NCBI GenBank assembly: GCA_019637195.1
Contig: JAHBWA010000006.1
Span: forward strand, 62,001-126,000
DNA length: 64,000 nt
Reading direction: 5' to 3'
From: Labilithrix sp.
GTDB lineage: Bacteria > Myxococcota_A > Polyangia > Polyangiales > Polyangiaceae
The notes under the pieces are model-generated. The model was not told the origin of the DNA. It ran no database searches and worked only from the letters and a program-made list of their open reading frames with translations. Of the stretch, positions 42,610-51,102 are shown in pieces. Positions within the stretch are counted from its first letter, which is position 1. Every line of letters starts with the position of its first letter. A program made the position numbers and the translations under genes.

Positions 42610-45111
42610 ATGGCCCGCCCCACGACGCCCCGGCGCCCCGAGGTCCTCGCGCCCGCCGGAGATCGCGCCGCGCTCGAGGCCGCCGTGCGCGCCGGCGCGG
42701 ACGCCGTCTATTTCGGCCTGCAGGGCTTCAACGCCCGGGCGCGCGCGACGAACTTCGACTCGGCCGAGCTCGGCCGTACGATGCGCTGGCTCCACGAGCA
42801 CGACGCGCGCGGCTACGTGACCTTGAACACGCTCGTGTTCGATGAGGAGCTCCCCTCGGTGGAGCGCGCGCTCCGCGCCTGCGCGGAGGCCGGCGTCGAC
42901 GCCGTGATCGTCCAGGACCTCGGCGTGGCCAAGCTCGCGCGCGCGATCGCGCCGGAGCTGCCGGTGCACGCCTCGACCCAGATGACCTGCACCGACGCGG
43001 CGTCGGTCGAGCTCGCGCGTGAGCTCGGCGCGACCCGCGTGATCCTGGCGCGCGAGCTGTCGCTCGACGACATCGCCAGGATCCGCGCGGGCACCGACGT
43101 CGAGCTCGAGGTCTTCGTCCACGGCGCGCTCTGCATCTCGTACTCGGGCCAGTGCCTCACGAGCGAGGCTATCGGCGGGAGGAGCGCGAACCGCGGGGCG
43201 TGCGCGCAGGCGTGCCGGCTCCCCTACGAGCTCGTCGTCGACGGCGAGCGCGCCGACACGGCGGAGAGCGCCTATCTCCTCTCGCCGGAGGATCTCGAGT
43301 CGTCAGCGCTCGTGCCCGAGCTCGTGAAGCTCGGAGTCGCCTCCCTCAAGATCGAGGGGCGCTTGAAGGGCCCGGAGTACGTCGCCGCGACGACGCGCCT
43401 GTATCGCAAGGCGATCGACGCCGCGATCGGCGCTGGCGAAGGCCCGACGGAGGACGAGCGCCGCGACGCGCTCCAGACGTTCACGCGCGGCTCGGGGCCG
43501 GGGTTCTTCCCGGGCGTCGACCACCAGCGCCTCGTCGAGGGCCGCTCGTGCGATCACCGCGGCCTCCTCGTGGGCGCGCTCCGCCAGATCGAGCGCGGTC
43601 GCGGGCGTGCGTGGCTCGTCGTGAAGCTCGAGGCCGACGTCGCGCGCGGTGACGGCCTGCTCGTCGAGGGGGGCTTCGCGAGCGAGGGTGAGATGGGCGG
43701 CCGCGTCTGGGCGATCGAGGTCGCGGGCAAGGACGTGGAGAGCGCGCCCGCCGGCGCGACGGCGCGCTTGTGGCTCGGCCCGGACGCGGCGTTGAGCGAG
43801 CTGCCTCTCGGCGTCGCGCGGCGCGTTCACCGGACGAGCGCGCCCGGCGTCGACAAGCGCGTCCTCGCGCGGTCGCCCGCCGAGCGCAAGGTCCGCCTCG
43901 CGCTGCGCGTCGCCGGTCGCTTCGGCGAGCCGTTCGTGCTCGAGGGGACGACCAGCCGCGGCGCCTACGCCCGCGTGACGGGGGACGCGCCGGTCGAGCA
44001 GGCGCGCTCGGCTCCGCTCGACGAGAGCACGCTCCGCGACAAGCTCGGCCGCCTCGGCGACTCGCCGTTCGAGCTGGGCGATCTCGAGAGCGCCTTGCCG
44101 CCGGGCGCGATCGTGCCGGTCTCGTCGCTGAACCGCGCGCGCCGCGCGCTCGTGGCCGCGCTCGCGTTGGCCGCACCGCCCGCGGCGAGCCACGCCACGA
44201 CCGGCGCGAGCTTCGCCGATCTCACCCAGGCCTCGTCGGCGCCGGACCGCGTGCCGCCGGACGCCGGCCTCTTCGTCCTCTGCCGCACGCTCGAGCAGGC
44301 GACGAGCGCGCTCGAGTCGGGGGCCGGCGGCGTCTACCTCGATTTCCTCGAGCTGACCGGGACGGGCGAGGCCCTCCGGGCGCTCCGCGCGCGCCATCCC
44401 AACGGGTTCGTCGGCGTCGCGCCGCCTCGCGTTCGCAAGCCGGGCGAGGAGAAGATCGATCGCTACATCGCCTCGCTCGCGCCCGACGCCGTCCTCGTGC
44501 GCGGCCTCGGCGCGCTGCGCGAGCTCGGCTCGAGCGACGCGGCGCAGGCGATCGGCGACTTCTCGCTCAACGTCACGAACCGCGTCACGGCGGCGGAGAT
44601 CCTCTCGCGCGGCCTCCACGCGTTCACGCCGTCGTTCGATCTCGACGCCGCGCAGCTGCTCGCGCTCGCGCGCACGCCGTTCGGCCCGTGGATGGAGACG
44701 GTGCTGCACCACCCGATGGCGCTCTTCCACATGGAGCACTGCGTGATCGCGGCGCTCCTCTCGGACGGTCGCGACTACAAGACCTGCGGACGCCCGTGCG
44801 AGAAGCACCGCGTCGCGCTCCGCGACCGGGCCGGCATGGACCACCCCGTCGAGGCGGACGTCGGCTGCCGGAACACCGTGTTTCACGCGCGCCCGCAGAG
44901 CGCGGTCTCGCTGTTGCCCGAGCTGGTGCGCGCCGGCGTGCGCCGCTTTCGGATCGAGCTCGTCCGCGAGACCGCCGCGGACGTCGGCCGCCTCGTCGAG
45001 GCCTACCGCCGCGCCATCGACGATCCCGCGCGGTCGGCCGGCGTCTGGAAGGAGCTCCGCGCCGAGGGCGGCTACGGCGTCGTGAAGGGCTCGCTCCGCG
45101 TGATCGCGTGA
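42610..45111 (+). CDS. U32 peptidase-family protein (RlhA-like)
   Basis: 833 residues from ATG at 42610, where the conserved start RPEVLAPAGD begins eight residues in. The U32 signature EVFVHGALCISYSGQCLTS and the following NRGACAQACRLPY give four cysteines that in this family hold an iron-sulfur cluster. The middle matches DUF3656-type sequence. A C-terminal second U32-like module has HMEHCVIAALLSDG, KTCGRPC and GCRN. In E. coli the best-matching member, RlhA, hydroxylates C2501 of 23S rRNA; relatives act in tRNA or ubiquinone hydroxylation. The protein is longer than RlhA (about 650), as in other two-module members. rRNA modification is the best guess, not proven. Confidence 0.85.
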   Translation: MARPTTPRRPEVLAPAGDRAALEAAVRAGADAVYFGLQGFNARARATNFDSAELGRTMRWLHEHDARGYVTLNTLVFDEELPSVERALRACAEAGVDAVIVQDLGVAKLARAIAPELPVHASTQMTCTDAASVELARELGATRVILARELSLDDIARIRAGTDVELEVFVHGALCISYSGQCLTSEAIGGRSANRGACAQACRLPYELVVDGERADTAESAYLLSPEDLESSALVPELVKLGVASLKIEGRLKGPEYVAATTRLYRKAIDAAIGAGEGPTEDERRDALQTFTRGSGPGFFPGVDHQRLVEGRSCDHRGLLVGALRQIERGRGRAWLVVKLEADVARGDGLLVEGGFASEGEMGGRVWAIEVAGKDVESAPAGATARLWLGPDAALSELPLGVARRVHRTSAPGVDKRVLARSPAERKVRLALRVAGRFGEPFVLEGTTSRGAYARVTGDAPVEQARSAPLDESTLRDKLGRLGDSPFELGDLESALPPGAIVPVSSLNRARRALVAALALAAPPAASHATTGASFADLTQASSAPDRVPPDAGLFVLCRTLEQATSALESGAGGVYLDFLELTGTGEALRALRARHPNGFVGVAPPRVRKPGEEKIDRYIASLAPDAVLVRGLGALRELGSSDAAQAIGDFSLNVTNRVTAAEILSRGLHAFTPSFDLDAAQLLALARTPFGPWMETVLHHPMALFHMEHCVIAALLSDGRDYKTCGRPCEKHRVALRDRAGMDHPVEADVGCRNTVFHARPQSAVSLLPELVRAGVRRFRIELVRETAADVGRLVEAYRRAIDDPARSAGVWKELRAEGGYGVVKGSLRVIA

Positions 45112-45132
45112 CGTCGCGGGGCGGCGCGCGGC

Positions 45133-46860
45133 TCAGTATCCGCAGCGGCCGCCGATGGCGTAGTAGCCGTTGACGTTCCCGGAGTCCGCGGCGCCCGCGA
45201 CGACGTCGGGCCAGGTCCAGAAGCGGTTGTCCCTCCCGGGCCGCGGATCGCGCGCCATGTACGGGTCCTCGTCGATCGGCGCCTGGATCGTGTCGGCTTC
45301 GCGCGAGTGCCGCTCGAACGAGCCGTTCCAGACGAACTGGCGCTCGCTGTCGCCGACCCACTCGAGCAGGTTGCCGACGAGGTCCGCGTGCCCGGTCGCG
45401 TTGTTGCCGGCCGGCCGCCGGCCCGGCGGCGCGACGTAGAACGCGACGTCCCGGTAGCCGTTGGCGTCGAACACCGCGTTCGGCGGCGGGTTCGGCGTCG
45501 CGTAGCTGTAGTAGCCCACGGCGTAGGCGTTCTGCGCGCCCGTCGAGTACGTCCCGCGCGCGCCCCACGGGTAGGCGGTGGTGCCGCCGTTGGTGTACGC
45601 CGCGCGGAGCTCGGCTTGCGTGAGCAGGTGTCCGCCGTCGAAGACGCAGAGCGCCGCCATCAGCCACCAGGGCACGCAGTTGAGCGCCTTGGTGTCGAGG
45701 ACGTTCTTGGGGAAGTCCTTGGTGTCGCCGTACTCCGGCGGCGTCCAGAAGGTGTGGCCCGTGTAGTAGCCGGTCTCGCACGAGCGCTTGCCGTAGAACG
45801 GGCCGAGCTGGGTGCTCGCGTTGTAGCCGTCGCCGGGGATCCCCTCGATGCTGTTCGGCAAGCTCGGCGTCCACGCCTGGTTCCACTTGGTCGCCGGGAG
45901 CGTCGCCGCCCAGTCGCGCACCTTGCCGTCGTGACGGGCGAGGAAGGCGCGCATCCGTCCTGCCGTGACGAGGTACTCGTCGATCTCGTAGGCGCCGACC
46001 TTCGCGCGCGCGCAGCAGTCGGCCTGCTTCGTCAGGCCCTCGTTCGGTCCACACGTCTGGCCGCCCTCGAGCTGGGTGCAGGATGCACCCATCGCGCACT
46101 TCTTGTCGTAGCCGCAGCCGTCGCTCTCGCAGTCTCCGTGATCGGCGCAGGTGAGCCCCGCGGCGCATTTCTTCGGGGCGCCGGGGCCGCCGCAGTCCAC
46201 GTCCGTCTCGATGCCGTTCTTGACCTTGTCGTCGAACGTCGGCGCGGAGCACGTCTTGTTCGCGCCGCAGACGCGGCTCTGGCAGTCGCGGCCCGCGAGG
46301 CAACCCGCGCCGTCGTCGCACTTGTCGGGGTGCGTTCCGCCGCAGTCGATGTCCGTCTCGTCCCCGTTCTTCACCCCGTCGCTCGGCCCGGGCGCGTCGC
46401 AGGTGCCGCTCGTGCACACGCGGCTCGCGCAGTCGTCGTCTCCCGTGCACGGCTCGCCGGTGCCGCACCGAGGCAGCGCTCCTGCGCCGCAGCCCGTGCC
46501 CGTCGCGCCGCCGCACATGAAGTCGACGCAGGCGCCGCCCGCGCAGTCGGTGTCCGCGAGGCAGGACTTGCCAGCCGCGCACGGCGGTCCGCTGCTGCCA
46601 CCGCAGTCGACGTCGGTCTCGTCCCCGTTTCGGACGCCGTCTGTGTTCGTCGCCGCCTGACAGGTCCCCCCCGCGCACACGCCTGTACGGCAGTCGTCGC
46701 TCGTCGCGCAGCTCTCCCCCGGAGGCTTGCCGTTCGGGTTCGGATCGCCGACCGCCGGAGGCGCCGCCGAGGGGGCAAGCTCCCCGGTCGTGCAAGCGGC
46801 GATCAAGGCGAGCGTGGCGAACGCGACGAAGGTGAGCTTGAGCGGTGTCGTGGAGAGCAC
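45133..46860 (-). CDS. Cys-rich lipoprotein with FGE/SUMF1-like domain
   Basis: 575 residues from a GTG start with GGAAGG ten bases upstream. The signal ends LALIAAC. Residues about 45-270 hold four to five Cys-rich modules of the form GVxNGxETDxDCGG ... CxxGxxCxxxxDCxSxVC, a common myxobacterial surface repeat. Residues about 285-575 are a formylglycine-generating-enzyme/sulfatase-modifying-factor-like domain (YEIDEYLVTAGRMRAFL, LTQAELRAAY, WGARGTYSTGAQNA, LVGNLLEWVGD, final GGRCGY). The catalytic cysteines of true FGE are not evident at the expected place, so it is probably a binding or structural member. Secreted and disulfide-bonded. Confidence 0.83.
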   Translation of the reverse strand: MLSTTPLKLTFVAFATLALIAACTTGELAPSAAPPAVGDPNPNGKPPGESCATSDDCRTGVCAGGTCQAATNTDGVRNGDETDVDCGGSSGPPCAAGKSCLADTDCAGGACVDFMCGGATGTGCGAGALPRCGTGEPCTGDDDCASRVCTSGTCDAPGPSDGVKNGDETDIDCGGTHPDKCDDGAGCLAGRDCQSRVCGANKTCSAPTFDDKVKNGIETDVDCGGPGAPKKCAAGLTCADHGDCESDGCGYDKKCAMGASCTQLEGGQTCGPNEGLTKQADCCARAKVGAYEIDEYLVTAGRMRAFLARHDGKVRDWAATLPATKWNQAWTPSLPNSIEGIPGDGYNASTQLGPFYGKRSCETGYYTGHTFWTPPEYGDTKDFPKNVLDTKALNCVPWWLMAALCVFDGGHLLTQAELRAAYTNGGTTAYPWGARGTYSTGAQNAYAVGYYSYATPNPPPNAVFDANGYRDVAFYVAPPGRRPAGNNATGHADLVGNLLEWVGDSERQFVWNGSFERHSREADTIQAPIDEDPYMARDPRPGRDNRFWTWPDVVAGAADSGNVNGYYAIGGRCGY

Positions 46861-47139
46861 GTGGCTTGCGCCTTCCTCGTCGGGCGTAGAGAACGCTTCA
46901 GGTTACTGCGGGTCGCCGTTCGCGCCATGGGGCACGCGTCGGGTGGGGCAAATGCGATCCGGGGCTCCACGGCGAACGTGGGTGTCGCGCCCGTGCGTGG
47001 AGACGGGAGAAGACAAGGTGTGCCGCAGGGTTGTCGTGCGTTCGGGCGGCTGTGTTCGCAGAGGCACGCGCGCCGAAAGATCGTAAGCTGTGCCGTCTGA
47101 GGGGGCCTGACGGCTTGCTTGTGCGGAGGTGAGGTGGAG

Positions 47140-48552
47140 ATGAGCGGCTCATTGGTTTCTCGCTCGAAGCGCTGGGCAGCGCGCTCGGGGCGTCGTGCTG
47201 CCTGGGTGCTGGGGTCGCTCACGGTGCTGTCGGTCGCGCTTCATTGCGGCACCTCGTCCGAGAGCACGTTCAACGACGTGAGCGGGGGCCCTTGCGCGTC
47301 GCTCTACCGCGGGCTCTGCGGTGTGCCGTGCGCCGCCGACACCGAGTGCGCGGACGGGCTCTATTGCGGGATCGACAACAAGTGCAACGCGGACTGCGCT
47401 CCCGGGCACGCGTGCCTGAGCGGCTTCCTCTGCTCGACCCGCGGCCGCTGCGGGGGCGAGCTGCCCGGCACGGGCTTCCCCGACGGGGGCTCGGACGACG
47501 GCTCCAGCGTGACCGACGCCGTCTGCGCCGACACCGACGTGGCGCTGACGAAGACCCTGCCCAAGGTGCTCTTCTTGCTCGATCAGTCGTCGAGCATGCA
47601 CTCGTATCGCTTCCCGAACGGCGACAGCAACGGCTGCAACCCCGGCTGCCGCTGGACGGTCTTGAAGGACGTCCTCATCGGACCGACCTCCAACCCGGGC
47701 GGCCTGCTCCAGCAGCTCGAGGGTGAGGCCGAGATCGCCGTCGAGATGTACTCCGCGACGGACTCCGATCCGAACGACGGCGACAACTCGTTCCTCGTCG
47801 GGCCGACCGACAACGTCTGCCCGCGCTTCAACGGCAAGGCGTTCAACGGGCTGAGCTTCTCCGTGAACGCGTACGCGTCGACCGAGGCCGAGCTCCGACC
47901 GGCGACGGTCGACGACGACACGCCGACCGGCCCGGCGATCCGCACGGTGATCGGCCTGGGCGCGGACGGCGGTGTGGGCGATCAACAGGGCTTCGCGGCG
48001 CTCGCGTCGACGGCGCCGAAGGTCCTCGTGCTCGTCACCGACGGCGAGCCGGCGGTCTGCGGTGAGAACTACCCCTCCGATCCCGGCCGCGCCGCGGTGA
48101 TCCAGGCCGTCCAGCAGACCCACACGCACGGCATCAAGACGTTCGTGATCGCGATCGGCGACACGACGGCGCAGGCCCAGCAACACTTCAACGCGGTCGC
48201 GAACGCGGGGCAGGGGCTCGACCCGCAGACCGGCGACGCCGGCGCCATCCTGCCGAGCACGCCGCAGCAGCTGCTCGACGCGCTGAAGAAGGTCGTCCTC
48301 GACGCGCGCACGTGCGTCTTCGACCTCAACGGCAAGGTCGAGCCCGGGATGGAGAAGCTCGGCACGGTGACGCTCAACGGCGACGTGGTCCCGCTCGACG
48401 CGCCGGGGGCGCCCGAGGAGGGCTGGCGCCTCGTCAACCCGTCGCAGATCGAGCTCGTGGGCTCGGCCTGCGCGACGCTCAAGTCGACGCCCGACGCCAA
48501 GCTGAGCGCCCGCTTCCCCTGCGGGGCGGTGTCGCCGACCGTCCCGAAGTAG
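47140..48552 (+). CDS. VWA-domain lipoprotein
   Basis: 470 residues; ATG at 47140 after a long purine-rich site (GGAGGTGAGGTGGAG). The signal ends VALHC. A Cys-rich segment (about 35-105; ADTECADGLYCGIDNKCN) precedes a von Willebrand A domain (about 135-400) with the MIDAS start DQSSSM (DxSxS), a TPTGPAI threonine and VLVTDGEP. The domain should bind a divalent metal and a protein ligand. The C-terminus has a VEPGMEKLGTVTLNGDVVPLD beta segment. This is a familiar myxobacterial surface-protein type, perhaps adhesive. It is divergent from the FGE-like gene. Confidence 0.85.
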   Translation: MSGSLVSRSKRWAARSGRRAAWVLGSLTVLSVALHCGTSSESTFNDVSGGPCASLYRGLCGVPCAADTECADGLYCGIDNKCNADCAPGHACLSGFLCSTRGRCGGELPGTGFPDGGSDDGSSVTDAVCADTDVALTKTLPKVLFLLDQSSSMHSYRFPNGDSNGCNPGCRWTVLKDVLIGPTSNPGGLLQQLEGEAEIAVEMYSATDSDPNDGDNSFLVGPTDNVCPRFNGKAFNGLSFSVNAYASTEAELRPATVDDDTPTGPAIRTVIGLGADGGVGDQQGFAALASTAPKVLVLVTDGEPAVCGENYPSDPGRAAVIQAVQQTHTHGIKTFVIAIGDTTAQAQQHFNAVANAGQGLDPQTGDAGAILPSTPQQLLDALKKVVLDARTCVFDLNGKVEPGMEKLGTVTLNGDVVPLDAPGAPEEGWRLVNPSQIELVGSACATLKSTPDAKLSARFPCGAVSPTVPK

Positions 48553-48597
48553 CGTCCGGGGGGCGCCGCGTCCGAGGAGCCTCTCGCCTCGGGCACG

Positions 48598-48641
48598 TCG
48601 TCGGGTAGCGTCGGGCGCGTCGTCGGGTAGCGTCGGGCGCG
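48598..48641. repeat. 22-bp direct repeat, 2 copies
   Basis: TCGTCGGGTAGCGTCGGGCGCG occurs twice in direct succession in the spacer after the VWA gene. No dyad is visible inside the unit, unlike the larger arrays elsewhere in the window. Confidence 0.75.
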
Positions 48642-48721
48642 TCGTCGTCGACACATGTCGACACCGAGGCGAGGGACGAACATCACGATGGGGCTCCACT
48701 CTTGCCAGTGGAGGTCATCGG

Positions 48722-49312
48722 ATGAAGCACATGATGCTCGGGCCGCGCGCGAGGGTGCGCGGGATGTTTGTGGGCGTCGAGCTCGCGCTCGTCCTCTCGG
48801 GCTGCGCGTCCACCGCCGTCGGGCAGCAAGAGGCGGCGGCGGTCTCCGAGACCGCCCCGAGCGTAGCGGCGTCGTCGGTCGTGGCCGAAGGCGCGCCCGC
48901 GCCCGACTTCGTGGCGCTCGGTCACGACGGGAGCAACGTCGCGCTCTCGTCGCTCCGCGGGCGCACCGTGATCCTCTACTTTTACACGCGCGACGAGACC
49001 CCGCTCGCCATCCGGGAGGCGCTCGACTTCCGCGACGCTTGGCCGGACCTCCGCGAGCAGGGCATCGTCGTCGTCGGCGTCTCCACGGACACCGCCGCGG
49101 CGCACAAGGCGTTCGCCGAGCGCCTCGGGCTCCCGTTTCCGTTGATCTCCGATGTCAACGGGAGCATCGCGCGTGCGTACGGCGTCCCCGTCGACTTCGG
49201 TCTCGCCGAGCGCCGGACGTACGTGATCGGGCCCGACGGATCGCTCGAGAAAATCTATCAAAACGTCGACGTCGTGACGCACGTCGTCACGCTCTTGTCT
49301 GATGTCCAATGA
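48722..49312 (+). CDS. Peroxiredoxin-fold lipoprotein lacking both cysteines
   Basis: 196 residues; ATG follows GGAGG by eight bases. The signal ends LVLSGC. The mature part matches the BCP/PrxQ class of AhpC/TSA peroxiredoxins along its length: APDFVALGHDGSNVALSSLRGRTVILYFYTRDETP, then VVVGVSTDTAAAHKAFAERLGLPFPLISD and RRTYVIGPDG. In active enzymes the next residues are PGCTxxAC; here they are P94 L95 A96 I97 R98 E99 A100 L101, so the peroxidatic Cys is Ala96 and the resolving Cys is Leu101. A thiol-peroxidase role is ruled out; a binding or chaperone-like role is possible. Confidence 0.85.
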   Translation: MKHMMLGPRARVRGMFVGVELALVLSGCASTAVGQQEAAAVSETAPSVAASSVVAEGAPAPDFVALGHDGSNVALSSLRGRTVILYFYTRDETPLAIREALDFRDAWPDLREQGIVVVGVSTDTAAAHKAFAERLGLPFPLISDVNGSIARAYGVPVDFGLAERRTYVIGPDGSLEKIYQNVDVVTHVVTLLSDVQ

Positions 49313-49399
49313 GCGCTCCGAGGGGCTGGCGCGACCCCTCACGAGGCTCGATCGTGCTCGAGCTTGCCCTCGGGGCCGAAGTGGGGGATCCCATGGAGC

Positions 49400-49882
49400 A
49401 TGCTCTCGAAGCGCGCTTCGCTGGTCCCGCTCCTCGCTCTGATCGCGTCGCTCGCGCCGGCGTGTGGAGGCAGCGCTCCTCCCGAGGCCAAGGCGTGCAC
49501 GACGATGGGCTGCGGCTCTCAGGGCGTCGACATCGCGTTCACCTACCGCGAGGCCGGCACGTACGTCTTCGAGGTGACGGTCGACGGCGAGAAGACCACG
49601 TGCCGCGTGAGCCTGCCGCTCGAGCCGCGCTTCTCGAACGCGTGCGACCGCGTCGACGTGACGCTCGGCCTGATCGGGAGCGAGCTCCCGGCGGAGCAGC
49701 AGTCGATCCAGAACCTGATGATCCAGACGACGAGGGCGGAGATCGTCCACGTCCGCGCGACGCGCGACGGCGCACTGCTCGGCGACAAGACGATCCGGCT
49801 CGCCTATCAGGTCACGCCGGGACCGAACGGCCCCGACTGCGAGCCGAAGGAGTGCAAGTCGGCCACCGCCACGTTCCCCTGA
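49400..49882 (+). CDS. Small lipoprotein, function unknown
   Basis: 160 residues from ATG at 49400 (the frame is open further upstream; this start places the signal peptide at the N-terminus). The signal SLVPLLALIASLAPAC is a clear lipoprotein signal. The mature part of about 135 residues is beta-rich, with FTYREAGTYVFEVTVDGEKTTC looking like an Ig- or transthyretin-like strand pair, and six cysteines. No enzyme motif. It follows the peroxiredoxin-like gene after 87 bases in the same direction and may share its transcript. Confidence 0.68.
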   Translation: MLSKRASLVPLLALIASLAPACGGSAPPEAKACTTMGCGSQGVDIAFTYREAGTYVFEVTVDGEKTTCRVSLPLEPRFSNACDRVDVTLGLIGSELPAEQQSIQNLMIQTTRAEIVHVRATRDGALLGDKTIRLAYQVTPGPNGPDCEPKECKSATATFP

Positions 49883-50048
49883 GACGTCGGCCGGCCGCTT
49901 CACCGTGTGGCGGCGCGGCTGGCGTGAGCGGACGACCCTGCTGCCTCGTGCCATGTCCCCGCGGCGTTCGGCGCGGAGGGTCGTGCGCGGGGGGCGCGTG
50001 CATCGTGCCTCGTCCCTGCGGTGGCATGCGGGGAGCGCCGAGATCGGA

Positions 50049-50834
50049 TCAGAGATACGTCGCGGCCTTTCGCAGGGCGGCCGCGGCGTCGCTGCCCTTC
50101 GCGACCTTCTCGTGAGCGACGATGAGTCGGACGAGATCCGGCTGCTCCGCGAAGCGCTCGAGATCCTCGCGTAGCGCCCGCTTGTCCTTCACGAAGAGGA
50201 GCTTCACGAGGCGCGAGACGCGCGGGCCCGGCGCGGAGCCGAGGAGCGTCGTGAAGAGGTACCCGAGCGGGTCGCGCTTCTTGTCCATGTTGAAGACGGC
50301 GTCGTTGAGCACGATCGTGATCCCGTCGGGCGAGCGGACGATCATCGCGCCCTCGGCGTCGGCCACGCCGTGGAGCATCTCCAGGTAGACGTAGTCGTCG
50401 GCAGGGAAGTCCTCGTAGATGCCGTCGACCGCGACGAGCTTGGCCACGGCGTCCTTCGCGCTGCGCGGCGCGAAGACCTGGAGCTTCGGGTACCGCGCCT
50501 TGAAGGCGGGCGCGTCGAGCCGGTGCGCGGCGTTGGGGACGATCAGGTAGCGCGGTTCACCCAGCTGCTCGAGCGCGCGCATCCCGGCGTCGTCGAGCGC
50601 GATGGCGTTGTGGATCACGAGGTCGTCGTCCTTGCGCCGCGCGACGACCATCGAGCGCCTCAGCGACATCCCCGGGAGCGAGCCCCACGTCCACCACAGG
50701 TTGTCCGCGAGCTCGTCGATCGCGCCGTGCGGGCGGACGATCCACTCCGCGCTGCCGCCCTTCGATCCGTTCCTGCTCGATCCGTTCCTGCTCGCGCCGT
50801 TCCCGTTCGCGCCGTTCCTGGAGGACATCGTCAC
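50049..50834 (-). CDS. DUF4336-like metallo-hydrolase-fold protein
   Basis: 261 residues from GTG at 50834, with AGGAGG 11 bases upstream (ATG at 50828 is possible). About 25 N-terminal residues are an Asn/Gly/Ser/Arg-rich stretch (NGANGNGASRNGSSRNGS). The domain resembles DUF4336, a relative of metallo-beta-lactamases: LVIHNAIALDDAGMRALEQLGEPRYLIVPNAAHRLDAPAFKARYPKLQVFAP. The canonical HxHxDH metal site is not visible, so activity is uncertain. No neighbour suggests a pathway. Confidence 0.65.
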   Translation of the reverse strand: MTMSSRNGANGNGASRNGSSRNGSKGGSAEWIVRPHGAIDELADNLWWTWGSLPGMSLRRSMVVARRKDDDLVIHNAIALDDAGMRALEQLGEPRYLIVPNAAHRLDAPAFKARYPKLQVFAPRSAKDAVAKLVAVDGIYEDFPADDYVYLEMLHGVADAEGAMIVRSPDGITIVLNDAVFNMDKKRDPLGYLFTTLLGSAPGPRVSRLVKLLFVKDKRALREDLERFAEQPDLVRLIVAHEKVAKGSDAAAALRKAATYL

Positions 50835-50951
50835 CGTATGGACTACCTCCTACATCGCGACAAGGCGGGCGATCGTCGCATCGCCTCCCTTCGGGCGCGG
50901 CGAGGAAGTGCGGCGCGCGCAGGAAGGTGACACGCGCGGGAGGGAAAACGC

Positions 50952-51056
50952 GGCTGGCGCGCGGTCGAACGCGCTCGCTGGCGTGGCTGGCGCGCGGTCG
51001 AACGCGCTCGCTGGCGCGGCTGGCGCGGCTGGGGGCGGTCGAACGCGCTCGCGGAG
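50952..51056. repeat. 33-bp intergenic tandem repeat with dyads, about 3 copies
   Basis: Units start GGCTGG at 50952 and 50985; a partial (51018) and a diverged copy (51028) follow. Each unit contains GCGCG-GTCGAA-CGCGC, a 5-bp stem-loop. The array sits between divergent genes, about 50 bases before the start of a lipoprotein gene. Confidence 0.8.
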
Positions 51057-51102
51057 GTGCGTTCGGCTTGGTTTCCGCGCTCCCACGGGCTACGAGCGAC
51101 GG

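Noticed and set aside
50602..51102. Extension of the 364-residue lipoprotein gene upstream to 50602
   Set aside because: It would overlap the DUF4336 gene on the other strand and the 33-bp repeat array, and would bury the signal peptide in mid-protein.
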